Source: Mixophyes australis (taxonomy: Eukaryota > Chordata > Amphibia > Anura > Limnodynastidae). From it: DNA of 64,000 bases. The notes below the pieces were generated by a model. The model did no database searches, had not been told where the DNA came from, and saw only the letters and a program-made list of their open reading frames with translations. The stretch is from positions 65,100,101 to 65,164,100 of the forward strand of contig JAVHZZ010000011.1 in the NCBI GenBank assembly GCA_036250195.1, read 5' to 3'. Below are positions 44,756 through 57,530 of the stretch, one piece after another. The translations under genes were made by a program, and so were the position numbers. Positions within the stretch are counted from its first letter, which is position 1; the number at the start of each line of letters is the position of its first letter.

Positions 44756-46774
44756 AAAAAAATTGATTTATCAATATTTAACTTGAATCCTGAAACTGAG
44801 CCAAATTCTTATCAGGGGATTCAAAGAGGATTCCGTATTAGAGATAATAATATAAGAATATATCATTCTCAAAAAGTGGTAATTTTGATAGACTCAATCT
44901 CCATTCAGATATTCTTCAGCAATAGCCATTTTTTTATAACTCTTAATATGGAGTCTAAGTACAGATTGAGTAATAGGGGCAATTTGGACAATCTTAATGG
45001 GTCCCCCTTGTCATATCCAAAGATGGTCCAAGTACATTATTTATTATTTAGGAAGTTGCAGGTCTTCTAGAGATATTTAATTAGGAGTATGAAATCTTCC
45101 CTAAAGTCCCTATTTTCCAATACAGTAATCATAAAAGACTTAAATGCATGTTGGGGGAGTTTGGGTTTTCTGAGGAAGCTGCTACCAATGCTATTGATGT
45201 TCGTATGCACCTGACCACATGACAACCATGTACAAAACCCAATTGATGCTCAGTCAGTAGTGTGGGAAGGATATATTGAAGTCCTCTTGCCATAATTTTA
45301 GAAAGTATTTTAAAATCTACATTCAATGGGGTAATTGGACGATAGGATGGCATCAACAGTGGAACTTTACCCGGCTTGGGAATAAAAGTTGTGTAATCCT
45401 GATTAAAATTTGGGGCATATTTTATGTATAGTTAAAAGCTCCAATAGCATAGGAGTACTTTCAATTTTTATCAATTTAAAATATTCACCTGAATACCTAT
45501 CTGGGTCAGGGGATTTGTGTAACTATAAATCTGAGATAGAGTCAGTGATTTCCTGTGCAGTGATATGCATCCCAAGAGTTTCTTTCTTTGCTGGTGTCAA
45601 TCTAGGCAGCTCACCTTCTCATAATGACTGATTTAAGATTAGGAGTGGCAGTATATAACTCCTTATAGTAAGTGTGGAAAGCTTCAGCAATTTCCGTTGA
45701 ATTCATTAAGGGGGAGTGGGAGTCATCCACTTTTATTGATAGTACACGATTTTTTGCCACTAAGTTCTGGTCATATTGGCAAAGTAATTTTCCAGTTTTG
45801 TTCCCCCCATCGGTAGTATCTATTTTTAGTGTGGTCCAATTTCCATTGAGCTTGTGCTCAGAGGAAGCTTCTCAATGTTCGTTTAGCCTGTTTATAGTTG
45901 GATAATGAGGTCTTATTCGGGTCAGAGACATATGCATTGTATTTAGTTTGTTATAATTTAGATAAATATTGGAATTTTTGATTAGTTTCCTTTTACTATT
46001 TGTTGCATATGAAATTATATGTCCCATCATCGAGCTTTGAAGGTTTCCCAGAATAGAATAGGGTTTTCTAAGTGTTTAATATTAGTATCTAGGAAATCCA
46101 TCCAGTTGTGTTTAAGAGGTTACTGTAGGTGTTCAGCATTATATAGGTATTATGGGAATTTCCATGATGCCTTTTGAGGACCAGAATGGTTAGCCGAACA
46201 GAGAGAAACAGTGGGGCATAATCAGAAATAATGATATTCCCCATATTCGTCTTAATCAGACCATGGAATCTGGTAGTACAATGTAGTTAATATAATGACC
46301 TATAGACACCTAGAAAAGTAAAGGATTTGTCTATTTGGATTTAAGAGCCTCTATGGGTCAGCTAATCCATACATTACTTTAAATTTAAGTGGATATTTTG
46401 GGAGGACTGGGTGTTTATCAAGTAAAGGATTATCAATCACGTTGAAATCCCCTCAAATTATTAAATTAGACATATCCCAAGTAGCCAGGAGATGAGAGAT
46501 ATGGTGAAAATAGTTCTGTGGGTGAACATTGGGGGCATATATGTTAAGGAGGGTATATTTAAGGTTACATTTTTGAACATCTAATAAAATATATGCACCA
46601 TTAGAGTTCAATACAATATCCGAAATTGTGTATGGCAGGTTTTTACCCAGCAAAATGGTCCTTCTTCTATATTTATCTCTGTATGGGGCTGATATGCATT
46701 CATTGATCCATCTGTCTGTTAACATGGAGTCTTTCCCTAGTTTCCAATAGATTTCCTGCAGGAAGATGATGTCA
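44756..46774 (-). pseudogene. L1/Tx1-type LINE ORF2 relic (endonuclease to RT)
   Basis: The minus strand begins near 46770 with IIFLQEIYWKLGKDSML (AP-endonuclease), then LLNIYAPNVHPQNYF and WGDFNVIDNP. It goes on through a decayed middle (RPHYPTINRL, LCQYDQNLVAKNRVLSIKVD) to RT motifs SYRPITPLNVDFKILSKIMA, QLGFVHG and a GDP(L)-PLLLNLYLDS stretch at about 45000. Many stops and frameshifts. The C-terminus is missing. Confidence 0.82.
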
Positions 46775-46775
46775 T

Positions 46776-47045
46776 GGCCTTATCTGTGTGGAGTTTGAAT
46801 GTCCTCCCCATGTTTGCGTGGGTTTCCTCCGGGTGCTCCGGTTTCCTCACACACTCTAAAAACATACTAGTAGGTTAACTGGCTGTTATCAAATTGACCC
46901 TAGTCTCTCTCTCTCTCTGTCTGTCTGTGTGTGTGTGTGTATGTTAGGAAATTTAGACTGTAAGCTCCAATGGGGCAGGGACTGATATGAGTTCTCTGCA
47001 CAGCGCTACAGAATTAGTGGCGCTATTTAAATAGCTGCTGCTGAT
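46776..47045 (+). mobile_element. SINE, 5'-truncated
   Basis: It starts at CATGGCCTTATCTGTGTGGAG (the tRNA-like head is lost). It has the GTGGGTTTCCTCCGGGTGC centre and (CT)n/(GT)n at 46900-46940, and ends with the CAGCGCTACAGAATTAGTGG tail. It abuts the L1 endonuclease relic. Confidence 0.75.
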
Positions 47046-47199
47046 GGTTTGTGTTGTTGAAGATGTATGAGTGTTTTCTTCTGCTTAATGGGGGGGGGGG
47101 GTTAAGCCTCCTAGGGTCCAAGAGAGTAGTTTGAGTGATTGAGGTGTGCGTGTGTGTTTGTGTATGTGGGAAAGGGGGGTGAATGAGTTTGTGAAAAAA

Positions 47200-48110
47200 G
47201 CATGGACCCCTCGAGGCATGGACTCAACAAGACCTCTAAAGGAAGTACCATTGCCATGAATAAGTGTACTTGGTTTTAAGTAAAGTTTGGGTAGGTGGTA
47301 TGTGTCAAAGTAACATTCTCATGAATGTCAGGACCCAAGGTTTCCCTGCAGAACATTGCCCAGAGCATCACACTACCTCCGCTGGCTTGCCTTCTTTTCA
47401 TAGTGCATCCTGGTGCCATCTCTTCCCCAGGTAAACAATGCACACGCACCAGGCCATCCACATGATGTAAATGAAAATGTGATTCATCCAAGCAGGCCAC
47501 CTTCTTCCATCACTCCTTGGTCTAGTTCTGGCACTCAAGTACCCATTGTAGGCATTTCCAGTGGTGGACAGGGGTCAGCATGGGCACTCTGACCGGTTTG
47601 CGGCTACGCAACCACATACACAGCAAGCTGCGTTGAACTGTGTTTTCTGAAACACCTTTCTATCACAGCCAGCATTAACTTTTTCAGTAATTTGTGCTAC
47701 AATAGCTCTTTTGTGGGATTGGATGAGATTGGCTAGCGTTTGCTCCCCAACTGCATCAATGAGGCTTGGGCGCCCATGACCCTGTCGCTGGTTCATCGGT
47801 TGTCCTTTCTTGAACCACTTTTGGTAGGTACTAACCACTGCATACTGGGAACACCCCACAAGACCTGCCATTTTGGAGATGCTCTGACCCAGTTTTCTAG
47901 CCCTCACAATTTGGCCCTTGTCAAAGTCATTCAGATTCTTACGCTTGTCCATTTTTCCTGTTTCCAAAACATTAACTTCAAGAACTGACTTTTCACTTGC
48001 TGAGTAATATATTCCACCCTTTCACAGGTGCCATTGTAACAAGATAATAAATATTATTCATTTCTTCTGTCAGTGGTATTAATGTTGTGGCTGATTGGTT
48101 TATATTAATA
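47200..48110 (-). pseudogene. Tc1/mariner-type transposase relic 1
   Basis: The minus strand from 47967 encodes [40 protein letters not shown] and [15 protein letters not shown] (paired HTH domains). After a frameshift, 47500 onward encodes DESHFHLHHVDGLVRVHCLP, GEEMAPGCT and GGSVMLWAMF (the catalytic region with the second Asp). Right end ...GTGGTATTAATGTTGTGGC; the left inverted repeat is not seen. Inactive. Confidence 0.85.
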
Positions 48111-48120
48111 ATACATATGC

Positions 48121-48405
48121 AGGCAGTAAGCTCTATTTTCTTGTGCGCGACTCACCACTGGAGTCTGGTATGCAGAAGAGCATCTGAATGCACAGCATGT
48201 TGAACCTTGAAGTGGATGGATTACAGCAGTGGAAGACAACACTGGATTCCACTCCTGTCAGCTAAGAAAAGGAAACTGAGGGCTACAATGGTCACAGGCT
48301 CACCAGATCTGGACAGTTGAAGATCAGAGAAACATTGTCTGGTCTGACGAATCTAGATTTCTGCTGTAACATGCAGATAGTAGAGTCAGAATTTAGTGTA
48401 AATAA
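48121..48405 (+). pseudogene. Tc1/mariner-type transposase relic 2
   Basis: A heavily mutated stretch in + orientation whose broken frames still read like the middle of a Tc1-family transposase (KKRKLRATMVTGSPDL, then a WSDESRFLL-like segment encoded near TCTGGTCTGACGAATCTAGA). It differs from the neighbouring relic 1, so it is a separate insertion. Confidence 0.5.
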
Positions 48406-49125
48406 TTAATTAATTAATTGTTTTGATTCACACACAGAGGCAAGACCAGTGTTTGTTGCAGCAACTCAGTCTCAGTTTTTTAAACAATGTGCTCTAATCA
48501 TTGTCCGATGGAAGATTAATCATTTTAGTCCGTTCAGTTTATTTTACATATGTTACTATTTTTGTCTGTTGTGATCCTGATCCTTGTTGTTTCTATGGCA
48601 GTAGCCTGTGCCAATTAGATATACAAAATTATCTGTGAGCATTACATGAAGAACACCACAGAGTGCTGGTCCCACCTGTGGATCTGTTGCAATGTGTAAG
48701 ACAGTAATGAATACACCTGTGCTCCAGCAAGGAGATATGGACAACATGCACTCTTAGGGAGCTGTGAGGACTGTGTTTGGGAAAGCTTGCAGTAGACAAA
48801 CACACTGTAGCCAATAGCAAAACAAAAAGTATTTAAACAAAAGCAACATCCAGAATATCACCAAATTTCAATAACAACTCCACACCATTCCAGAGTAATT
48901 GTTAAGGTAACAATACAGTTTTTAAGTGGGGAATATGTTCTGGTTAGGCCAAATTGTAGAGAATAGCTCAGGCCAAGTTGTAGTGTTCAAATGCTCCTCA
49001 ATTACCTTGACAGTGGAGCATTTGGGTCCACCGGATCTTTCCCAAGTTTTAGTCTCTACAGCCAGTCTTTTGATACCATACACTCCAAAGTATATTCAAT
49101 CAAATTGTACTCCAATTCCTGCCAA
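48406..49125. other. No recognised genes
   Basis: Unassigned. It is the left flank of the solo LTR at 49131. Confidence 0.35.
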
Positions 49126-49130
49126 CTTGC

Positions 49131-49917
49131 TGTTAGAATTCCTACCCGCCAGCTCCGTTCCGCCGCACTTCCGGGTAGGTCCCGGCGGCAATCATGTGAC
49201 CAATGGGCGGGGAATTCAAATTTCTATTTCAGCGCTCCCTCTGACACACTGTCTGTGTGTCAGAGCAACGAGGTTTTCAGCGTCTGGCTTCCTCTCCTGT
49301 GTTCCCTTCTCCTGTGAGTTTCTCCTGTGCTATTCTGACTCCTGTGTACCGACCCAGCTGTGTTCCTGGCTGCTCTCTGGTCTCATCCCTGGCACTGCGT
49401 ATTGGACTGACTTCTGTGTACTGACCCGCCTGTGTTCCTGGCTACTCTCCGGTTACATCCCTGGTACTGCGTATTGGACTGACTTCTGTGTACCGACCCG
49501 GCTGTGTTCCTGGCTACTCTCCGGTTACATCCCTGGTACTGCGTATTGGACTGACTCATGTGTACTGACCCGGCTGTTGTTCCTGGCTAACCTTAAGCCT
49601 CATCCCTGGTACCGCAAATTGGATTGTCTCCCGTCTACCGACCCGGCTTCCGTTCCAGGCTACATTCTCCAGGGCACCACGGTTAGTGTGCTTTGTCACT
49701 AGCACCTTGTTGACCCATTTCTGCCTCTGTCTGTCCATCTCATAAAGCTCTCTCTTTACGTCAGTAGGCTAACCTGGGGGCCGCGACCTGCGGTTCTCCA
49801 GCAGCAAAACCCATCCTGCCTTGCGGCGGTTCTTGGAGAAGACCGGGAGGGCCGTTAGACTCCGCGCCCTAGGAAGGCTGGCACTAATACTGACTAAGGT
49901 ATTCCTGAATTGTAACA
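49131..49917 (+). repeat. Solo gypsy LTR (+), TSD CTTGC, with 73-bp internal tandem repeat
   Basis: TGTTAGAATTCC...GAATTGTAACA, 787 bp, with CTTGC at 49126-49130 and 49918-49922. At about 49345-49650 a unit of about 73 bp (CCGACCCGGCTGTGTTCCTG ... ATTGGACTGAC) is repeated four times. The U5-like block is CCTTGCGGCGGTTCTTGGAG...GTTAGACTCCGCG. Open translation through the repeat is incidental. Confidence 0.83.
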
Positions 49918-49922
49918 CTTGC

Positions 49923-51025
49923 TACTCATACCAGCTTGTGCCAAAATTTTCTACCAAGATAGGTACACCATATAGAGAGACCCACAAGCAGCTCTCATTG
50001 TAGTCGAGTTTCCAGGTAACAGGTTTGCAATCTGGTCATCCTTTAGAAAACCAGAAAAATCACGAACAACCCCTGGGTCTCCTTCATAAACAGTCCATCT
50101 TTCCAATGGTTAAAAGCACACCCCACAAGGTTGATCAAAGTTCATTGCTTGATAAAGTCTGCTCTGACAGACTAAACGCGTTGCAAGGTATTGCTAGCTC
50201 CACGGAGTATTTACTCTTTTTCTCTGGCCTCATTTATCGTGAAGACTTTTGCAACATTTTCTCCAGAGGCGCTATAAACACACAGTTCCTAAAAGGAATC
50301 TTTTTTCATACACCTTGTGTTTGTCCGGACGGATTTTGCTGGTGCGCACCACTCAGGATTCTATCTGGACTGACTGGCCGTTTGGATGGCGGACCGGCGT
50401 TTCTAACTCATATTGCAGAGGCGGGTAAGCCCGATTCACTTACTTATGGCTGGACTTACTATACACTGGCCACATTAATATACGTACGGCGGACAAGAGA
50501 GAGAGAGATATATATACCTATATTCTACCGCTGATAAATGAATGCGATGTAATTAATACTAGAGAGTCTCATATTCAACTACTCTCACTGCTTTATTCAG
50601 TACGTGGCAAATTGTCATCTGAAGCTCTTGGTTTGAATCTGGCAATATGGAGCCTTTTTGTGCATATCCCGACTAAGAACTTCTACTCTTCTGTCTGAAG
50701 ACTTTTGTTGCAAAATATTGAAAGTTCCGTTGAACAAAGAGATACCTGTGGAAATTTTCCCTATATAGGTCTATGAGCCTGTGCACTAGTTTTATGGGTA
50801 ATATTAGTGTTATTTTAACTGTATGTCCATTTGAAGTAAATACTAGTTTATATGTACAACTGCTTCCTTTCTCTGTTGATTGTATATTATATCGATACTA
50901 GGTCATCTCATGCGCAATCTGTTTCCTTGTCAAAGTTCATACAAGATATCATAAATCCTTAGGGGTTGGAGATGGGGGTGGGAAAATGTCATCCCAACAT
51001 GAGTTTCCTTCCTGCTGGTCCGTTG
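49923..51025. repeat. Unclassified sequence with AAACGCGTTGC motif and 169-codon ORF
   Basis: 50025-50534 is open for 169 codons with Cys-rich CVCPDGFCWCAP but has no recognised domain, and low coding plausibility. 50145-50185 (TTGCTTGATAAAGTCTGCTCTGACAGACTAAACGCGTTGC) resembles the 44.7-kb motif. It is probably part of a repeat family. No function assigned. Confidence 0.3.
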
Positions 51026-51030
51026 ACTAG

Positions 51031-51205
51031 GGGGTATATTTACTAAACTGCGGGTTTGAAAAAGTGAAGATGCTGCCTATAACAACAAATCAAATTTTAG
51101 CTTTCATTTTGTAGAATGTACTAAATAAATGATAACTAGAATCTGATTGGTTGCTATAGAAAAAATCTCCACTTTTTCAAACCCGCAGTTTAGTAAATAT
51201 ACCCC
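51031..51205. mobile_element. Palindromic MITE, second copy (TAG target)
   Basis: Same family as 6710-6884: GGGGTATATTTACTAAACTG / CAGTTTAGTAAATATACCCC, with TAG at 51028-51030 and 51206-51208. The arms are more diverged from each other than in the first copy. Confidence 0.75.
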
Positions 51206-51544
51206 TAGGAGTCTGACACAGTTCCAGGGAGAACCATAACTACTCAAACCAGTTCTTGATTGACTAAGAGAATTTCCCTAGTTTATCTCCCTCCAAGCTT
51301 TTGTGATGTGGAAAGTGATTTAGATGGTTCAGACCTCCTGGTTGCAAGAGGGGAATGGGGCCTAGGTTAGGAACCAGTACATCCACCGTGTTGTAATCAC
51401 ATATGATATTCAGATAAATATGTGTAACCCACCTGAGTTTATTTAAGAATAAGTCCATTGTGATAGAGTTTTTATCCACAGTCAGAGGTTGCAATGATGT
51501 GTTTAATAAAGTTCAAACAGAGTTCTATTCAACTATACAGTTCA

Positions 51545-52330
51545 CACAAGCATCATGCATCATAAATGTCCAAAGTGACAGATGAGGAAGATGGTGCCTG
51601 TCAAACCCATCTTGTCACAGGCCTGAAGCACAGTTAAGTCCAACATACAAAATTGGAGAAGATATGGAACATCTGTGAGACTACCTAGAACAGGCCATTC
51701 TCCAAACAGAGTGCCTGGGCAAGAAGAGCTGTAGTAAGGGAGGCCAACAAGAGACCATGTGGTGGAAGATTCTATAGTCTAATGAGATCAAAATGTACCT
51801 TTTCAGTCACAGTGCTAAGTACTATGCACATCACATTGAAAACACCATCCCTACAGTGAAGTATGCTGGTGACAGCATCATGTAATGTTAATGATTCTCT
51901 TCAGTATGGAGTATGGCAGAAATGGATGGAGCAAATTACAGAGAAATCCTGGAGGAAATCCTTCTGCAGTCTACAAAAAGCGCTTGGATTTATCTTTCAA
52001 CATGACAATGACACAAAGCATACAGCAAAAGCCACAGTGGAGTGGTTTACCACCAAAAATGTCCTTAAGTGGCCTAGTCAAACCGAGAGCTCAATCCAAT
52101 TGACCATCTGTGGCCCCATTTAAATGTCGTTGTCCACCAATGATAACTATCCAACCTGATGAAGCTTGAGCAATTTTGCCAATAAGCGTGGGCTAAAATT
52201 TCAGTGTCTAGATGTGTAAATCTGATAGACACCCAAATAGACTAAGCTATAATTGCTGCTAAATGTGATTCTGACAAGTATTAACATGGGGGGTTAATAC
52301 AAATGCAATCAATATTTTACAGCTTTTTGC
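51545..52330 (+). pseudogene. Tc1/mariner-type transposase relic 3
   Basis: Decayed + strand frames include FQHDNDTKHTAKATVEWFTT (the Q.DNDPKHTA-type catalytic Asp motif), then KWPSQTES and an HLW-like segment (TICGP). Frames shift several times. The inverted ends are not resolved. Confidence 0.8.
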
Positions 52331-53735
52331 TCATAATAAATTTTTGCACATTAATTAAATACCATTTATAACTACTGTAAGCTTCCATGCTGCTGAATGT
52401 AAATATGATTAACCAAATTTGATACAGCAGTATAGAATATTATTACATATGTGATACCTTCTGCTCAGAGATGCTGAGCAGTGGTTGCTGGCAGATTCAA
52501 ATTGCTGTTGGATTGCTAGGCTCAGCACCTGAGTTTTTAGGTATGTGCACTTTTACCCTCAACATCTGGCCAAACTGTTTCAGTAGAGGACAAGATTTCA
52601 TTGTGTGTGCCCAGATTACACTGCCAAAATAAAGCCAAACTCTCCATTCTAATGTACAGTTGTTGCCTGTTTCTCTGGGATTCATTTGGAAACTATTTTT
52701 AGCTTGCTAGAAATATATGAATGCTATACCTTCTTATTTTTATAATTTAAACAGTACGGTACCACCCAAATATCAGATATCTGTTCAAGTGTTTTAGAAG
52801 GGATCTACATATTTAACATGGGCTCTGCTGGTCTCAAGTGGCCTAAATGGTAATTGCAGTAAAAAAAAATAACTGAAGATTATAGGAAGCAGAATGCCTT
52901 ACATAGGTCAGCATATAGAAATCATACTTGCTGGTGGTAGTCGTAATTGCGATTGCCACAATTCCAACAATCGCACTTGCGACAAAAGGAATGCTGATTA
53001 CAACAATCATGATAGGCAGGAAATCCAGGTTTACCCTAAAAAACACAGACAATCTCACAGACAAGCCTGCTATACTTCCCGAATGCAGAAAATCCCGGCA
53101 GTTGCAAATTACGTCAATTAAAATGCATCATAATGTAAGGGTTAAGATTAGGGTTAGGATTAGAGTAAGGGTTAGGGTAAGGATTCTAATTACAATTAGA
53201 ATAAAGGGTTCTACATTTTAGAGGCAGCGGGTTCTGACATTGTCGCTTTAAAACTGGAATAGATAATTAGGAAACTGGATTGGACTGTTTGATGGTCAAC
53301 ATTTACTTGAGAAATCGCAGAATTGATGTGTTCGGTAAGTTAATTTCATCCTTTTTTTTATTAATACAATGCTCATACTTGTATAGATCCAACAGGTTTC
53401 GTTTTATTATTACATTTTAAAATATCATAAAAGAACATAAAAAGCTATCATCGCTCAACTATGGGGCAAGAGCGAATGGGCTGGCCATGGTCAATATCAA
53501 CTGTGACGTGGTATGAAAGTTGGATTTTTCAAATTGATTGCTGCATGTAATATGAAATCTCCAATAATCCAGTATATCAGTATGTATAATGAATTTTATA
53601 TGTACATATTAATAAAGTTAAGCATTAAAATCAATTTAAGATACATTTATGTTTATTTATTTTAAAAAAAGAGGGGGTGGGAGGCCTCTTAATTTAGGTT
53701 TCCCCAGGTCTCTATGAATCTGTGAGATGGCCTGT
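52331..53735. other. Unassigned; contains telomere-like repeats
   Basis: 53130-53190 has degenerate GGGTTA units (TTAGGGTTAGGATTAG..., GGGTTAGGGTAAGG). No genes recognised. Confidence 0.45.
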
Positions 53736-53936
53736 CAGGAGCTATTTATATAGTGCCACTAACTCTGCAGCGCTGTACAGAGAACTCACTCATATCATTC
53801 CCTGCCCCATTGGGGCTTACAGTGCCTTATTTCCCTAACACACACACACACACACAGCCAATTTATCCTACTAGTATGTTTTTGGAGTGTGGGAGGAAAC
53901 AGGAGCACCCGGAGGAAACCCACGCAAACACACATC
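53736..53936 (-). mobile_element. SINE, 5'-truncated
   Basis: The L2-like tail (CTATTTATATAGTGCCACTAA) at the left and the GAGGAAACCCACGCAAACAC centre at the right; the tRNA-like head is missing. Confidence 0.75.
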
Positions 53937-54284
53937 CAAATGCAATATTCCCACTAAATGCCTACTTGGCACACAAGCATAAAATTTCCCCTTTTCATAC
54001 CAATGAAGATGATCCTCTTCCGATCATAAGTTTATTCCACATGGCCAGTTTGGTATGAAGAAACAAAGACCAACAAATGCCAACATGTAGAAACAAGATA
54101 TTCAGCTCTGTGCAAATATATTCCAAAAGTCTTGGACCTGAACTTTGAACAATGTTAAGGCATGATAAGTATTTGACAAGAAGGCAATGTTTAAATAATA
54201 CACACAAGAGACAACCAGACATGTTAATCATTTAACAAAGATGCAAATGACAGGCGAAGTAATCCAAAACATTACATGACATTA

Positions 54285-55570
54285 ATCAACCTCTCAAGAT
54301 GAACAGTTGTCTGGGCGTCATCCTAGACTCCTCCCTCACCTTCAGACACCACATACAATGCCTTACCCAATCCTGTCACTTTGCTCACATCAGACCCTTC
54401 CTCTCCACTGTTGTTACCAAAACTGTCAATCCATTCTCTGATCATTTCCCACCTGGATTATTGAAACTGTCTCCTTACTGGACCCCCCCCCCCCCCCTCT
54501 CCTGACTTGGTCTTCTTCAGTCCATACTCAATGCTGCTGCCCGTCTAATTTTCCTCGCTCGCTGGTCTACATTTGCCCCCCCTCTATGTCATTCTCTACA
54601 CTGGCTTCCCCTCCACTATAGAATCCTTTTCAAACTCCTCTCCCTCACCTATAATGCCCTCTCTAAATCCACTCCTCCTTAAATCTCCAACCTCATATCC
54701 ATTCATACTCCCTCTCACCCTCTACGATCTGTCAAAGACCGCCACCTCACCTCCCATCTGGTTACCACATCTCATTCCCACATACAAAATTTCTCCTGTG
54801 CTGCCCCCCTTCTATGGAACAATCTCCCATATTCTATCAGGCTATACCCTAACCTGCTATTCTTCAAATGTTCCCTCAAAACCCACCTGTCCTATTCTTC
54901 ATCTGTCTAACTTCCTCATCCCACCTCTTCTTAATCCTCTTTCACACATCTTTGTCTTTGTTCGTCTGCTTCTCCTATTATCCTCTTGTTCATCTTGTCC
55001 TTCTGAGTATCCCCTCACCCTGACATCCAGGGGCAGGCTGGACTCTGGGGCAGGGGGGCCAGTCCCACACTGGACTACCTTAGGCTGGGTCACTGGGCCT
55101 CATTTTTTATTCTTTAAAATGTTCCTAATAGACTGCTGAGTCAAGTCTTGCCCCCCGGGCTAATGTTTGCTAGCCTTCCTCATTTCCAGTCAGTCGGCCC
55201 CTTACCTTTACATTGTAAGCTCCCGTGAGTAGGGCCCTCTTTCCCTCATGTCCTCCTACTCCTGTTACCTCAGCCACTGGCTCCCCAGCTTAATTTTTGC
55301 AGCTGTTCCTTTGATTATCCTCTGCTCACTTTCCTTCCCATCTCCATCACTGCTCTGTCCCTATTAGCCGTGTTCCACTCCTGAGCTCAGATCAGCTTAT
55401 TTCACTCCCACCTCCCCACCTCTCCCATTTCCTTACTTCTATGCTGAGTTGGATTTTTAGCTGCACTCCGGTTTTGTTTTTGTAATGTCCTGTATGCCGT
55501 GATTTGTCCATGTTTTATGTACAGCGCAGCGGAGCCTTTGTGGTACTATATAAATAAAGGATAATTAAAA
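54285..55570 (+). mobile_element. L2/CR1-type LINE 3' end
   Basis: Conceptual frames show [27 protein letters not shown]-like, HSLHW-like and SNLISIHTP. They are followed by a 3' UTR and a tail with ATGTACAGCGCAGCGGAGCC and TATATAAATAAAGGATAAT. A C-run at 54482-54497 and a GC-rich block at 55025-55165 (CCAGTCCCACACTGGACT) may be local insertions. Confidence 0.72.
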
Positions 55571-55728
55571 TAGCAGCATAATTAAAATAGCAGCATATTT
55601 TCCCTGGTACTACCTCTCGTGGAAATGGAATATGTTACATTACCATTCCTTTCAGGTTGATGTTTATACTGAACAAATTAAACACTTTAGGAAGCTCAGT
55701 TTCCTTCCTTTTTCTGTAAAAAGCGATC

Positions 55729-56452
55729 CATCATCATCATCAACATTTATTTATATAGCGCCAGCAAATTCCGTAGCGCTTTACAATTGGGAACAGACAT
55801 TAATAAGACAATACTGGGTAATACATACAGACAGAAAGGTAAGAGAACCCTGCTCGAAAGCTTACAATCTATAGGACAATGGGAGTTTGAAACACAAGGG
55901 CATGTGCTACATCATATTGCACAATGGACCAGCCAGACTGCAAAGGTAAAAGTACTGAGTGGGCTGTGTGTGTTGCAATGTTGGTCAGAAGGTTGTTGTC
56001 TTGTGTTAGCAGTGTAGAGGATGGTAATAGGGTAATCTAGGGAAATTAAGATGATGGTTGAGGAATATCATAACCTTGTCTGAAGAGGTGGGTTTTTAGT
56101 AAACGCTTGAAGGTTTGAAGACTAGAGGAAAGTCTTACTGTGCGTGGGAGGGAATTCCATAAAGTAGGTGCAGCCCGGAAAAAATCCTGTAACCGAGAAT
56201 GGGAGGATGTGATGAGAGTGGAGGAGAGACGTAGATCTTGTGCAGAACGGAGGTGTCGAGTAGGGAGATATTTCGAGACAAGTGAGGAAATGTATGTCGG
56301 TGCAATTTTGTTGATGGCCTTGTATGTTAGTAGAAGAATTTTATATTGGATTCGTTGAAATACAGGCAGCCAATGTAGAGACTGACAGAGTGGCTCAGCA
56401 GAGGAATAACGGTTTGTAAGGAAAATCAGTCTAGCCGCTGCGTCCAACAATG
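55729..56452 (-). mobile_element. L2/CR1-type LINE, 5'-truncated
   Basis: The minus strand encodes a continuous C-terminus of 134 codons (56450 to 56046) almost identical to the copy at 20.3-22.2 kb: [49 protein letters not shown]. The 3' tail ends in (CAT)n at 55729. 5' truncation occurs at about 56452. Confidence 0.85.
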
Positions 56453-57000
56453 TCCTTGTCCTTTTCTAAAAGCATTTTGAATTCTTTACATATTGCCGCA
56501 ATTGAACTTCAGTATATATACACAATATATCCTCTTACACAGGGGTAGAACACAACATTGCCAGTCAACCTCCCCCGCCCTGCTTTTCTGAGCAAGCACA
56601 TGGACTGAACATGTACAAAACAGGCTTCACTGCGCATGCGTCCCCCCTCTCACTTCCAAGCTCTGTAGCATAGGTAGTTCTGCCACTGGTCTTCCAAATG
56701 TAAAATAAATAACTTTTTCCTGCAAATGTAGGATATAATCAAGAGACTTATATGACAATATTGTAACATAAACAGTTCCTACATTCATTGCACCCAGTCT
56801 TGTTAGTAAACTTGAACTAAGGTTTGTGATATTTGGATACCATTTGTGGCTAAACCAAGCGATCACATAAAGAACAACCCTCTTTATATAAAATTTGCAA
56901 TAGTAAATAGTAATAGCCAGCATATACAGTTGCAAACGAGGGGGCTGCAGCACAATCGATAACTGTCCTAGTGTTACACATCGGAGTCTGGCTGTTACTT
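56453..57000. other. No recognised genes
   Basis: Unassigned. Confidence 0.35.
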
Positions 57001-57530
57001 TTCAAACCCGCTGTCCGGCGCACCCCCTCTACACTTCCCTCTACTCCAGGAGCAGAAATCTGAGCCACAATCCTACTCTGTGCAACAAAAGGTGCATGGC
57101 CTTTTAAGACCAGCTCTGAACCTGTGGTCATGTGTTCTGGCTTGTGACCCGCTCTGCTCATCACCTCAGCTATTTAAACCTGCTCTGTGCACCAGCCTGT
57201 GCCAGATTATTAGGCTACAAAACTTTACTGCAGCATTGCAGCACTTCTTGTGGCTAATCCCTGTGAGTTCTGACCCGGACCATTCCTGACCTCTCCTCTG
57301 TCTGTTGTTTGGTACTATTTATACTCCTGTTTGTTGCCAACCCAGCTTGTTTTAACACTCATTCCGTTTGCTGATTTGGAACCATGCAGTTAGTTTGTGT
57401 ACAAGTCCCGGCTACATTGACCAATCTCTTGTAACAGTTCGATATCAGCTTGTCACGCCTGGAGGCAGCACAGAGGGCCACAACCTGCAAACCTACCTGC
57501 AGTGAAACCCAAGTCTTCCCATGCACTTGT
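57000..57530 (+). repeat. Possible decayed LTR (+)
   Basis: CTATTTAAACCTGC (TATA-like), then GACCCGGACCATTCCTGACC...TTTGGTACT...AGGGCCACAACCTGC resemble the U5/R style of the + gypsy LTRs here, but I cannot place its ends. Confidence 0.4.

Noticed and set aside
48926..49702. 258-codon + strand ORF with repeated Cys/Trp-rich peptide
   Set aside because: It runs through a solo LTR and its 73-bp repeat (73 is not a multiple of 3 and units change frame); an accidental reading frame.
50025..50534. 169-codon ORF with CVCPDGFCWC
   Set aside because: Located in repeat-like sequence, no recognised domain, no splice or promoter context; not called as a gene.
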